From contig NZ_CADIJV010000029.1 of the NCBI RefSeq assembly GCF_902859765.1, positions 1-64,000 on the forward strand: a stretch of DNA of 64,000 nucleotides, written 5' to 3'. Numbering within the stretch: the first letter of the stretch is position 1; each line of letters opens with the position of its first letter. Position numbers and translations under genes: made by a program. Positions 37,377 through 45,151 of this stretch are shown here, one piece after another. Source of the DNA: Achromobacter pulmonis (GTDB lineage: Bacteria > Pseudomonadota > Gammaproteobacteria > Burkholderiales > Burkholderiaceae_B). The notes beneath the pieces are model-generated. The model ran no database searches. It was not told the origin of the DNA and saw only the letters and a list, made by a program, of their open reading frames with translations.

Positions 37377-37433
37377 CGGATGCCCTGGCCTCCTGGGCCT
37401 ATACTGGATTTCCGACTTTCCTGGAGCATGGCG

Positions 37434-37847
37434 ATGAGCCTATTGGATACTTTGACCTCGATGGCCAGCGGCGGCCAGCAAGGGGGCTCGGCCTCGCTGC
37501 TGCCGGCCCTGATTGAACAACTGAACAAGTACCCGGGGGGGCTGTCCGGCCTGATCGCCAGCTTCCAGCAGGGCGGTTTGGGGGAAATCATCGCCTCGTG
37601 GATCGGCCAGGGCCAGAACCTGCCGGTCAGCGCCGACCAGCTTGGCCGCGTGCTGGATCCGGGCGTGGTCAACGAACTGGCCAGCAAGACCGGCCAGGAT
37701 ACCGGCTCGGTGCTGGGTTCGTTGTCCGCGCTGCTGCCGCAATTGATCGACAAGGCCACGCCTGAAGGCGCGGTCCAGCCGGGCCAGGGATTCAACCCGG
37801 CCGACTTGCTGGCGGCGCTGCCGGGCCTGTTCGGCAATCGCGGCTGA
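37434..37847 (+). CDS. YidB family (DUF937) protein
   Basis: 137-aa protein starting MSLLDTLTSMASGGQQGGSA, with the DUF937 pattern LLPALIEQLNKYPGGLSGLI, GGLGEIIASWIGQGQN, and the C-terminal VLGSLSALLPQLIDKATPEG. It is Gly/Leu-rich and without a signal peptide. Function is unknown in all relatives. It has its own ribosome site (TGGAG at about 37421) 57 bp after the transglycosylase. Confidence 0.88.
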   Translation: MSLLDTLTSMASGGQQGGSASLLPALIEQLNKYPGGLSGLIASFQQGGLGEIIASWIGQGQNLPVSADQLGRVLDPGVVNELASKTGQDTGSVLGSLSALLPQLIDKATPEGAVQPGQGFNPADLLAALPGLFGNRG

Positions 37848-37875
37848 ACCCGGCAGGGACTGTCCTCTGGCGCGA

Positions 37876-38856
37876 GTGCGGCATTCCTCGCTGACGCGCC
37901 GTCGCCTGCTGCAGGCGGCTGCGCTGGCGGCGCTCGCGCCGCTGGCGGCCTGTGCGCCGCCGATTTCACTGGGCGCGACCTTCCTGCAATTGTGGCGCAG
38001 CCATCTCGACCTGACGCGCGAGGAATGGGACCGCCGCTTTGCCGCCTATCGCCAACTGGGCTGCCGCGAGATCTTCTTGCAATGGGTCGGCCTGGAGGGC
38101 GGCCGGCCCGACGACTGGATGGCGCCGCGGCCGCTGCTGGATGCGATCTTCGATCAGGCGCAGCGCCATGGCCTGGGCGTGCATGTCGGCCTGCCTTACG
38201 ACCAGCGCTGGTGGAACATGCTGGCCTCGCCGGACAAGGCGGCGCTGGCCGCCTACCTGAACCGCACCCGCGACCGTGGCGTGGCCTATATGCGCAACGC
38301 CGCATGGCCCGAGCGGAAGAATTTCCGCGGCTGGTACGTGCCCTACGAGCTGGAGCAATACAACTGGGCGCGGCCTGCGCGCCAGGCGCTGCTGCTGCCG
38401 TGGCTGGACGCCTTCGCCAGCGCCTCGCTGGCCAGTTGCGGTCGACTCCCGTCGATATCCACTTATCACAGCCGGCTCCCGGGCGGTGGCTCGCTGATGA
38501 AGCTGTGGGCGCTGATCCTCGACCAGGTGCGCATCCATCCCATGATTCAAGATGGCGTGGGCGTGGCGGGCCTGGCCAACTACCGGGCGCTGGAACCGCT
38601 GCACGACATGCTGCTGCGGCGGGGGGCGTCATTCGATCTGATCATGGAACTGTTCGAGGAACTGCCTTCGGGCAGCACGGATGGCACCACGTTCAAGGCG
38701 CGTTCGGCCGATTTCGGCCGGGTCAAGCAGCAATGGGACGTGGCCCGTGGCTACGGCGCCAAGCGCATCGTGGCGTTCACGATCGATCCCTGGGTGATTG
38801 GCGACACGCCTGAGGCCCGCGCGCTGCGCGATGCCTGGATGGCGGCGCGGGCCTGA
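37876..38856 (+). CDS. Tat-type lipoprotein with DUF4434 (TIM-barrel glycosidase-like) domain
   Basis: 326 aa from a GTG start. The N-terminus RRRLLQAAALAALAPLAAC has an arginine cluster, a hydrophobic core and a lipobox with Cys26, so it is probably an exported lipoprotein. The mature part resembles DUF4434 of the glycoside-hydrolase TIM-barrel clan: TFLQLWRSHLDLTREEWDRR, REIFLQWVGLEGG, GLGVHVGLPYDQRWW and GWYVPYELEQYNW. Catalytic acids are not certain. It converges with the exopolysaccharide operon, 12 bp from its last stop codon; a role trimming that glycan is inferred from this placement. Confidence 0.75.
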   Translation: MRHSSLTRRRLLQAAALAALAPLAACAPPISLGATFLQLWRSHLDLTREEWDRRFAAYRQLGCREIFLQWVGLEGGRPDDWMAPRPLLDAIFDQAQRHGLGVHVGLPYDQRWWNMLASPDKAALAAYLNRTRDRGVAYMRNAAWPERKNFRGWYVPYELEQYNWARPARQALLLPWLDAFASASLASCGRLPSISTYHSRLPGGGSLMKLWALILDQVRIHPMIQDGVGVAGLANYRALEPLHDMLLRRGASFDLIMELFEELPSGSTDGTTFKARSADFGRVKQQWDVARGYGAKRIVAFTIDPWVIGDTPEARALRDAWMAARA

Positions 38857-38868
38857 ATCCGCGGACGC

Positions 38869-39999
38869 TCAGAGAAAGCCCCGCCCGATGATTTCCCGCA
38901 TGATCTCGCTGGTGCCCCCGAACAGGCGCAGCGCGCGCGCGTCGACCCAGGCGCGGCCGATGCCGTACTCGGCCATGTAGCCATAGCCGCCGTAGAGTTG
39001 CAGCAGGTCATCCAGCACCGCGCCCTGCATTTCGGTGGCGTTGAGCTTGGCGATGGCGGCGCTGGTGGCGTCCAGTTCGCCGGCCATGTGGCGCGCCAGG
39101 CAATCGTCCAGGAACACCCGCAGCATGGCGCTCTGGGCGCGCGCGCTGGCCAGCTTGAAGCGCGTGTTCTGGTAGTCGAACACCCGGCGGCCGAATACCT
39201 TGCGGTTGCGGGTGTATTCGACGGCGTCGTCCAGCATGCCTTCGAGCGAGGCGCCGGCGCGCAGCGCGATCGCCAGGCGTTCACGCGCGAGTTCCTGCGT
39301 CAGATATTCGAAGGCATGGTTCTCCTGGCCCAGCAGGCAGTCGGCTGGCAGGCGCACGTCGTCGAAATACAGTTCGCAAGTGTCCTGGCAATGCTGGCCG
39401 ATCTTGTTCAGTGCGGGGCCCTTGGTGTAGCCGGGCAGGTTTTCCTCGACACAGAACAGCGACAGGCCGCGCGCGCCCAGATCGGGGGCGGTGCTGGCCA
39501 GCACGATCGCCAGGCCGGCGTTGACGCCATTGGTGATGAAGGTCTTCTGGCCGTTCAGCACATAGGCTTCGCCGTCGCGATGCGCACGCGTGCGCACCGC
39601 TTTCAGATCGCTGCCCGCGCCCGGTTCGGTCAGGGCGATGGCGCCGATGATTTCGCCGCGCGTCATCGCGGGCAGCCAGCGCGTCTTCTGCTCGGAGGTG
39701 CCGAAGGCGTTCAGATAGGGTGACACCATGTCGGAGTGGATCGAGAATCCGATACCAAGGAAGTTGGCGCGCGCCAGCTCCTCGATCACCACCGCGGCGT
39801 GGCCGAAATCGCCGCCCAGTCCGTAGGGCTCGGGCAGGGCGCAGTTGAGCAGACCCTCCTGGCCGGCGCGGCGCCAGAGCGTGCGCGGTACGATGCCGGC
39901 CTTTTCCCATTCGGCATAATGCGGCGCGATCTCTTGGGCGACGAAGCGCCGCGCCTGATCGCGAAAGAGCTCGTGGTCGTCCCGGAAAACGCGGCGCAT
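38869..39999 (-). CDS. Acyl-CoA dehydrogenase family flavoprotein, last gene of the exopolysaccharide operon
   Basis: 376-aa FAD enzyme. Motifs: AIALTEPGAGSDLK (124-133), FITNG, and LYGGYGYMAEYGI (335-347). The SCAD/MCAD catalytic position (before GTSEI) is Gly361, while Glu240 in ELARERLAIA occupies the alternative catalytic site used by isovaleryl- and long-chain acyl-CoA dehydrogenases. By eye it is closest to the long-chain type. The start is the ATG at 39997-39999, preceded by a near-perfect ribosome site (AAGGAGG) and only 10 bp after the AlgF-like stop. It may oxidise an acyl thioester on the operon's carrier protein, or be an ordinary β-oxidation enzyme riding in the operon. Confidence 0.85.
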   Translation of the reverse strand: MRRVFRDDHELFRDQARRFVAQEIAPHYAEWEKAGIVPRTLWRRAGQEGLLNCALPEPYGLGGDFGHAAVVIEELARANFLGIGFSIHSDMVSPYLNAFGTSEQKTRWLPAMTRGEIIGAIALTEPGAGSDLKAVRTRAHRDGEAYVLNGQKTFITNGVNAGLAIVLASTAPDLGARGLSLFCVEENLPGYTKGPALNKIGQHCQDTCELYFDDVRLPADCLLGQENHAFEYLTQELARERLAIALRAGASLEGMLDDAVEYTRNRKVFGRRVFDYQNTRFKLASARAQSAMLRVFLDDCLARHMAGELDATSAAIAKLNATEMQGAVLDDLLQLYGGYGYMAEYGIGRAWVDARALRLFGGTSEIMREIIGRGFL

Positions 40000-40009
40000 G
40001 GGGCCCTCC

Positions 40010-40693
40010 TTACTTGCTGCCGTAGGGGTCGGTGGCGCTGGCCTGGCCGTGCAGGGTGGGCGCGGTGGCGCTGCCGGTGAGGAACAGGCTGTAATGGTCG
40101 CCAGGCTGCAAGGCTGGCAGCACCAACGAGGGCGAGCGCACCGTGCCGCAGCCGGCGGCCAGCGTGGCGCTGACCGGATTGATGGCGCGCGCCGCCGAGG
40201 CGCCGGGCTTGACGTCCTGGAACAGCGTGGGACCGGTGGGGCTGACTTCGAGCCTGGCGGCAGGGCAATCGGCCGCCAGATTGTAGAAACGCAGTTCGGC
40301 CTTGAGCGCGTCCTGCGCGCCATTGCTGTCATCGATGGCGGCGTAGGTGGCGTTGGCTCCGTCGCGGCGCACCACCAGCGTGGTGAAGGTGTCGGGCTTG
40401 ACCTGCAGGCTGGCCGCCGGTTTACCGTCGATCAGCAGGTTGAACGGCTGATTGCCCTTGACGATGGCATAGGTGCTGGCGGGCTGGGTCGGGCTGATCT
40501 CCTGCGACGGGCCATTGGCAATCTGCACGCGCACGGGGCTGGCCTCGGGATTGACGACGCGCACAAACGACGAGCCCGCGGGCGGGCGCGCGGCATAGAG
40601 CTGGGCGAACACGCCCTCGGCCTGCGCGGCGGCGCCCGGCAAGGCCAACGCCAGCGCCAATGCCAGGGTGGAAAAATGAATGCGACGGATCAT
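40010..40693 (-). CDS. AlgF-like periplasmic protein
   Basis: 227 aa with a signal peptide (MIRRIHFSTLALALALALPGAAAQA) and β-rich mature chain GVFAQLYAARPPAGSSFVRVVN. Two similar β-domains are suggested by repeated phrases (VFAQLYAARPP... and TLFQDVKPG...). This is the pattern of AlgF, the periplasmic adaptor required for alginate O-acetylation with AlgI, AlgJ and AlgX. The start overlaps the stop of the adenylation enzyme (ATGA). Here it probably links the membrane acyltransferase to the SGNH proteins. Confidence 0.82.
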   Translation of the reverse strand: MIRRIHFSTLALALALALPGAAAQAEGVFAQLYAARPPAGSSFVRVVNPEASPVRVQIANGPSQEISPTQPASTYAIVKGNQPFNLLIDGKPAASLQVKPDTFTTLVVRRDGANATYAAIDDSNGAQDALKAELRFYNLAADCPAARLEVSPTGPTLFQDVKPGASAARAINPVSATLAAGCGTVRSPSLVLPALQPGDHYSLFLTGSATAPTLHGQASATDPYGSK

Positions 40694-42165
40694 GCTTGCG
40701 GCTCCGGTTTCTTGCTGAGGCGGGCATCGAGATACATGCGCTCGAGTTGCTTGCGGTCCGCCTTGTCGGTGCTGGTTGTCGGGAAGCGATGGCAGGCGAC
40801 CAGCTCGGACGGGATCATGTAAGGGGGCAGCGTGCGGCCCAGCACGGCTTTCCAGTCATCGAGTGCCGCCGGCAGCGGTTGCAGGCCTGCGGGGCCGGCC
40901 GCCGCGGGCTCGACGAAGCCGATCAGTCGGATGATAGCGCCATCGGGCCGGCGCAGCGCCACGGTGGCGCCAGCGCGTGCGCCGGGCAGGGCGGCGATGG
41001 CGGCATCGATCTCGGCCAGTTCAATGCGGTAGCCGTGCAGCTTGATCTGGTCGTCGACCCGGCCGCGGAACGTCACCAGGCCGCGCGCGTCGATCTCGCC
41101 CAGGTCGCCGCTGCGGTAGCCGCGCTTGCCATTGCGCGTGAACATGCGCGAGGCGTTCAGGTCCGGGCGGTTGAGATAGCCGCGCATGACGTGGTCGCCG
41201 ACGATGCTGATCTCGCCGTTCTCGATGAAGACCTCGGCATAGGGCTTGGCGCGGCCGATGGGGAACGGATTGGGCGCCTCGGCACGCAGGCCGGAATCGA
41301 TCTCGACCCAGGTGGTGGAGCAGGTCGCCTCGGTGGGGCCGTACGAGTTGATGATGCGCGCCGTGGGAAAACGCCGCCACAGCGCTTCGGCCAGCGTGGG
41401 GGTGAGCGACTCCGCGCCGAACATGAACACCCGCAGCCGCGGCAGGCGGGCCTGCTCGAAGTCCGGGTTGAACAGCTGCTGGCGCACGAACGAAGGCGTG
41501 GACGCCCAGACGTTGATGCCGGTGTCCGCCAGGTACTGCACGAAGGTATCGCGCTGCGCGATGGTTTCGCGCGGGCACAGCACGCAGGTGCCGCCCAGTT
41601 CCAGCGCGCCAACCCAGTTGAACAGCGAGAAGTCGAAGCTGAACAGCATCTGGTCCATGAACGCCGGCGCCGGGCCCAGGTTCAGGCAGTCGCGAATCCA
41701 GCCGGCGAACAGGGTCACGCTTTCACGGCCAATCTGCACCCCCTTGGGGTCGCCGGTGCTGCCGGAAGTGAACATGATGTAGGCTAGGCCGTGTTCGGCC
41801 AGCGGCGCGGGGCTGGCGCAGGCGGGAGCGAAGACGCCGGCCTGTGCGTCATAGCGCAGGCCGGCGCGCACCAGTTCGCCGATGCGGGCGATGCGCTCGG
41901 GCGGGTTGATGACGTCGACCGGCACGAACGGCACGCGCAGCCGCAGGCAGCCCAGGATCGCCACCAGAAAGGTGGCCTCCTTGTGGCCCGAGAGAACCAG
42001 CGGCACGCCGGCGGTGACGCCCGCCCGCAGCGCTTCCTGTTCCCACGCTTGGGTGGCCGTCAGCAACGCGCCCCAGGTGAGTGGGCCCTGCGCGTCGACC
42101 ACCGCGATGGCGTCGGCGCCAGCGTCGGTGTCGGCGAAATCGTAGGCCTTGAAATCAAAACGCAT
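40690..42165 (-). CDS. DltA-like adenylation enzyme (amino acid:carrier protein ligase)
   Basis: 491-aa ANL-superfamily enzyme that should activate an amino acid as its AMP ester and load it on the adjacent carrier protein. Motifs: P-loop FTSGSTGDPKG (132-142), FSFDFS (175-180), INVWASTPSFV (217-227), YGPTEAT (275-281), YRSGDL (350-355), LHGYRIEL (376-383) and A10 lysine K468. It resembles D-alanine ligase DltA; Asp178 corresponds to the DltA residue that binds the substrate amino group. At the place of the D-Ala-selecting Cys of DltA it has Gly250, suggesting a different or larger substrate. It overlaps the AlgF-like gene and follows the carrier gene by 23 bp. Confidence 0.88.
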   Translation of the reverse strand: MRFDFKAYDFADTDAGADAIAVVDAQGPLTWGALLTATQAWEQEALRAGVTAGVPLVLSGHKEATFLVAILGCLRLRVPFVPVDVINPPERIARIGELVRAGLRYDAQAGVFAPACASPAPLAEHGLAYIMFTSGSTGDPKGVQIGRESVTLFAGWIRDCLNLGPAPAFMDQMLFSFDFSLFNWVGALELGGTCVLCPRETIAQRDTFVQYLADTGINVWASTPSFVRQQLFNPDFEQARLPRLRVFMFGAESLTPTLAEALWRRFPTARIINSYGPTEATCSTTWVEIDSGLRAEAPNPFPIGRAKPYAEVFIENGEISIVGDHVMRGYLNRPDLNASRMFTRNGKRGYRSGDLGEIDARGLVTFRGRVDDQIKLHGYRIELAEIDAAIAALPGARAGATVALRRPDGAIIRLIGFVEPAAAGPAGLQPLPAALDDWKAVLGRTLPPYMIPSELVACHRFPTTSTDKADRKQLERMYLDARLSKKPEPQA

Positions 42166-42188
42166 GTTGCAGCCCCCAAGGGAAAATG

Positions 42189-42428
42189 TCAGGCGCGCGC
42201 GTGCTCCGCGATGAATGCCGCCAGGGTATGCACGGACTCCAGATGCACGTCGATCTCGGTCGGCGGGATCTTGCAGCCGAACTGGCGCTCCACCGCCAGC
42301 GCCACGTCGACCGCGGCCAGCGAGTCCACCAGCCCGGATTCGATCAGCAGGGTATCGGGATCGACCTTGGTGAGGATGATGCCTTCGATGAGTTCGGCCA
42401 CCTTGGCTTCGATGTCATTGATGTCCAT
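42189..42428 (-). CDS. Stand-alone acyl/peptidyl carrier protein (DltC-like)
   Basis: 79-aa four-helix carrier. Ser36 in SGLVDSLAAVD is the phosphopantetheine attachment site. The remaining sequence (AVERQFGCKIPPTEIDVHLESVHTLAAFI) is typical of DltC and PCP-like carriers. It sits between the MBOAT acyltransferase and the adenylation enzyme, reproducing the DltA-DltC-DltB set. It is expected to hold the acyl or aminoacyl group for membrane transfer. A dedicated phosphopantetheinyl transferase is not in the window. Confidence 0.93.
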   Translation of the reverse strand: MDINDIEAKVAELIEGIILTKVDPDTLLIESGLVDSLAAVDVALAVERQFGCKIPPTEIDVHLESVHTLAAFIAEHARA

Positions 42429-42453
42429 AGCGTGCTCCGCGACCGCGCCGCGG

Positions 42454-44034
42454 TCAGAATTGGAAATAGAGGAACCGGGTTTCCTTGTGCAGGTTCACCA
42501 GGCAGAAAAACAGCAGGGCCAGCATCACGGCCAGCCAGGCCAGATTGGGGCGCCAGCGCATCCATGGCGTGGGCGCCTCCTGGGGTTTGAACAGCGCCGG
42601 CGAGTAGCGGCCCAGGATCTGGTGCGCATTCGGCGCGAACCAGGCGATGCCGAGCAGCACCACAGCATAGATCAGCTGCAGGTGATGGCCGACCAGCACC
42701 CGCCAGGCATCGCCCCAGGCCAGGCCGCCGACGTGGGTGGCCAGGTCCATCGTTTCCATGCCGCGCAGGCCGATCATGCCTTGCATCAGCAGCATGGCGT
42801 CGCCGACACCGTGGGCGCGGAAGAAGGCCTGCGCCACCAGCACCGCCACGAAAGTCAGCAGCACGCAGGCGGCCCGCTGGGCCACGCCCAGGTTGCGGGC
42901 GGCCGCCGGCTTGCGGCCGACCACGAAGATGCGCCAGGCGTGGTTCACCGACAGGTACATGGCGTGCAGCAGGCCGAACACCAGGAACTGGAAACCGGCG
43001 CCGTGCCAGACCCCCGCCAGCGCCATGGTGAACAGCGTCGGCGTGACGATGCTGGCCAGAAAGCCGCCCGCCGTGGCCACGCCCTGGGCGCCGACCGGCA
43101 GATTGCGGTCGGTGCGCCACTTCGAGATGGCCATGGCCACCGGGTAGTACAGGTAGGCGGTCAGGTAACGCGTCAGCGTCATGTGCCAGCGCGCCCAGAA
43201 TTCAATGATGCTGCCGGCCTTGTAGGGCGAATTGAAATTCAGCGGGAAGCGGATGCCGAACATCTTGGCCAGGCCCAGCGCCATGTCCGAATAGCCGGAG
43301 AAGTCGAAATACAGCTGCAAGGCGTAGCACAGGCTGGCGCCCCACGAGCCCCAGAACAGCAACTCGCCCGGCGCGGCGAAGCCGGCGTCGGCGTAGGGCG
43401 CGATGCCGTCGGCCAACAGCACTTTCTTGGCCAGTCCGATCACGAACAGCATGCCGCCCACCGACAGGTTCTCGGCCTTGAAGCGGTAGTTCTCGGGCTG
43501 CGCGAACTGCGGCATCATCTCCTTGTGATGCAGGATCGGGCCGGCGATCAGGTGCGGGAAGAACGTCACGAACAGCACGTAGCTGAGCAGGCTGCGTTCC
43601 TTGACCACGCCGGCGCGGCAATCCAGCAGGTAGCCGATCTGGGTGAAGGTGAAGAACGAAATGCCCAGCGGCAGGATGATCGCGTCCATGGTCGAGTTGG
43701 TCATGCCCAGGTCGGCCAGGAAGTTGAGCAGCGTGGCGAAGTACTTGTAGTGGAACAGCAGCGCCAGGTCGGCGCCCACGCCCAGGCCCACGATCAGGCC
43801 TTGCAGCTTTGGCCGCGCGGCGGTGCGCAGGATCAGCAGGCTGACCAGGAAGTTGAAGGCGATCGAACCCGCCAGCAGCACCACGAACTGCGGATTCCAC
43901 CAGCCATAGAACACCAGCGAGGTCAGGCACAGCCACAGCGCCGCCAGACGCAGGTTCAGGCGTCCGGCGCCGTAGTACACGGCCAGCGTGACGGGCAGGA
44001 AGATCAGCAGGAACAGGTAGGAGTTGAATAGCAT
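42454..44034 (-). CDS. AlgI/DltB-like MBOAT acyltransferase
   Basis: 526-aa polytopic inner-membrane O-acyltransferase. It begins MLFNSYLFLLIFLPVTLAVYY as in AlgI, has the conserved YFDFSGYSDMA (242-252) and FWARWHMTL (279-287), and the essential MBOAT His is His344 in WHGAGF. About ten or more TM helices. It should move an acyl group from a cytoplasmic donor, here most likely the carrier protein, across the membrane to the periplasmic SGNH transferases. It is 6 bp from the AlgX-like gene. Confidence 0.93.
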   Translation of the reverse strand: MLFNSYLFLLIFLPVTLAVYYGAGRLNLRLAALWLCLTSLVFYGWWNPQFVVLLAGSIAFNFLVSLLILRTAARPKLQGLIVGLGVGADLALLFHYKYFATLLNFLADLGMTNSTMDAIILPLGISFFTFTQIGYLLDCRAGVVKERSLLSYVLFVTFFPHLIAGPILHHKEMMPQFAQPENYRFKAENLSVGGMLFVIGLAKKVLLADGIAPYADAGFAAPGELLFWGSWGASLCYALQLYFDFSGYSDMALGLAKMFGIRFPLNFNSPYKAGSIIEFWARWHMTLTRYLTAYLYYPVAMAISKWRTDRNLPVGAQGVATAGGFLASIVTPTLFTMALAGVWHGAGFQFLVFGLLHAMYLSVNHAWRIFVVGRKPAAARNLGVAQRAACVLLTFVAVLVAQAFFRAHGVGDAMLLMQGMIGLRGMETMDLATHVGGLAWGDAWRVLVGHHLQLIYAVVLLGIAWFAPNAHQILGRYSPALFKPQEAPTPWMRWRPNLAWLAVMLALLFFCLVNLHKETRFLYFQF

Positions 44035-44040
44035 CTGGGT

Positions 44041-45147
44041 TCAGGGCAGTCGGGCCAGCACGGATTTCTCGTCTTCGGTCAGCGGCAGCGACAGCGCCAT
44101 TTCGGAAAACTCCCAGATCACCAGCTTCAGGCTGCTGGGCCAATGTTCGCGTTGCTTGAGCGCCACCAGCAAGGCCCCGGAAAACTGGCCGCCATCCAGG
44201 CTCAGGTTCCAGACCTCGCGGCCCAGGTCCCTGCCCAGCCGTTCGGCGAAATTGCTGCGGCGGCCGTTGGAACTGCCCGCCAACAGCACTTCCACCGGTG
44301 GCGTATCGTCGAGCAGCCCGCCACCGCGCACCGGCTCGATCTTCTGCGGCGCGGCCAGGTCCAGTTCGGGCCGCCAACCCGGGCGCGCCTGTTCCAGCCC
44401 GGCCAGCACGATCAGGTCGCCCATGCGCGGTTGCGGCGTGCCCGTCGGCGTTTCCTTGAAGATCTGGCTGCCGCGGCCGCCCAGCAGCGGCAAGGCGGCC
44501 TGCGCCACTTGGGCGGCGGCGGCCTGGGCGCCGCTGGCATTCATGTGTACATCGGTGCGGAAGAAGCGCGGCGCCGCGGCTTGCGCCAGCGCCTCGCGCA
44601 GGTCAACGAAGGGCACGCCCTGCGCGCTCAGCGCCTGTTGCCAGGCATCCAGCGTCTGCCGCATAGGCAGCGACACCGTCTGGCCGCACAGGTGGTCGGC
44701 CTCGATGCGGGATTTGTCGGGCACGGCCACCACCAGGACCTGTACCTGGCGCTGGCGCAATTGGTCGACCCAGTGGCGCATCAGGCGCAGGCGTTCATCG
44801 AAGACATGGACGCCGGGCTGCGGTCGCAGTCCGTCGCGATAGAACAGCCATTGCGGGCAGCCCATGGCGACCTGATCGCCCAGGTCGCCGAACACGCGAT
44901 AGCGGATCGCGGCGTTCCAGGTATTCACCGCGCCCTGCGCCGGCAGGCGCAGCGACTGGTTCAGCCGGGCGCCGGCAGAGCCGTTCATCCACGCCGCGGG
45001 CGCGATGTCCGCGGCGCGCAGCTTGGCCTGCGCCAGGCACCAGGCGCCCCAGCCCAGGCCGAGCGCCAGCAGCACGCCGATCACGATCGCGTTGCGCCGA
45101 TGGCCGGGCTGCGTCGCCACCGCGACCGCCTTGTCCGGTTGGGCCAC
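44041..45147 (-). CDS. AlgX/AlgJ-like SGNH-fold acyltransferase, membrane anchored
   Basis: 368 aa with one N-terminal TM anchor (about residues 20-38) and a periplasmic SGNH domain. Motifs: VVAVPDKSRIE, the DxH pair D199/H201 in FFRTDVHMNASG, and GSSN around 291-294 supplying the candidate nucleophilic Ser. This matches the alginate O-acetyltransferases AlgJ and AlgX. It lies four bases from its paralog downstream of nfrA and six from the MBOAT gene. It probably transfers the acyl group to the polymer or acts as an acceptor relay. Confidence 0.85.
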   Translation of the reverse strand: MAQPDKAVAVATQPGHRRNAIVIGVLLALGLGWGAWCLAQAKLRAADIAPAAWMNGSAGARLNQSLRLPAQGAVNTWNAAIRYRVFGDLGDQVAMGCPQWLFYRDGLRPQPGVHVFDERLRLMRHWVDQLRQRQVQVLVVAVPDKSRIEADHLCGQTVSLPMRQTLDAWQQALSAQGVPFVDLREALAQAAAPRFFRTDVHMNASGAQAAAAQVAQAALPLLGGRGSQIFKETPTGTPQPRMGDLIVLAGLEQARPGWRPELDLAAPQKIEPVRGGGLLDDTPPVEVLLAGSSNGRRSNFAERLGRDLGREVWNLSLDGGQFSGALLVALKQREHWPSSLKLVIWEFSEMALSLPLTEDEKSVLARLP

Positions 45148-45151
45148 GGCG

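Noticed and set aside
38869-42165. Firm assignment of proline as substrate and pyrrole-2-carboxyl as product
   Set aside because: Only the gene combination suggests it. The ligase pocket residues read by eye do not clearly match a proline code and the dehydrogenase looks LCAD-like, so it is kept as a hypothesis.
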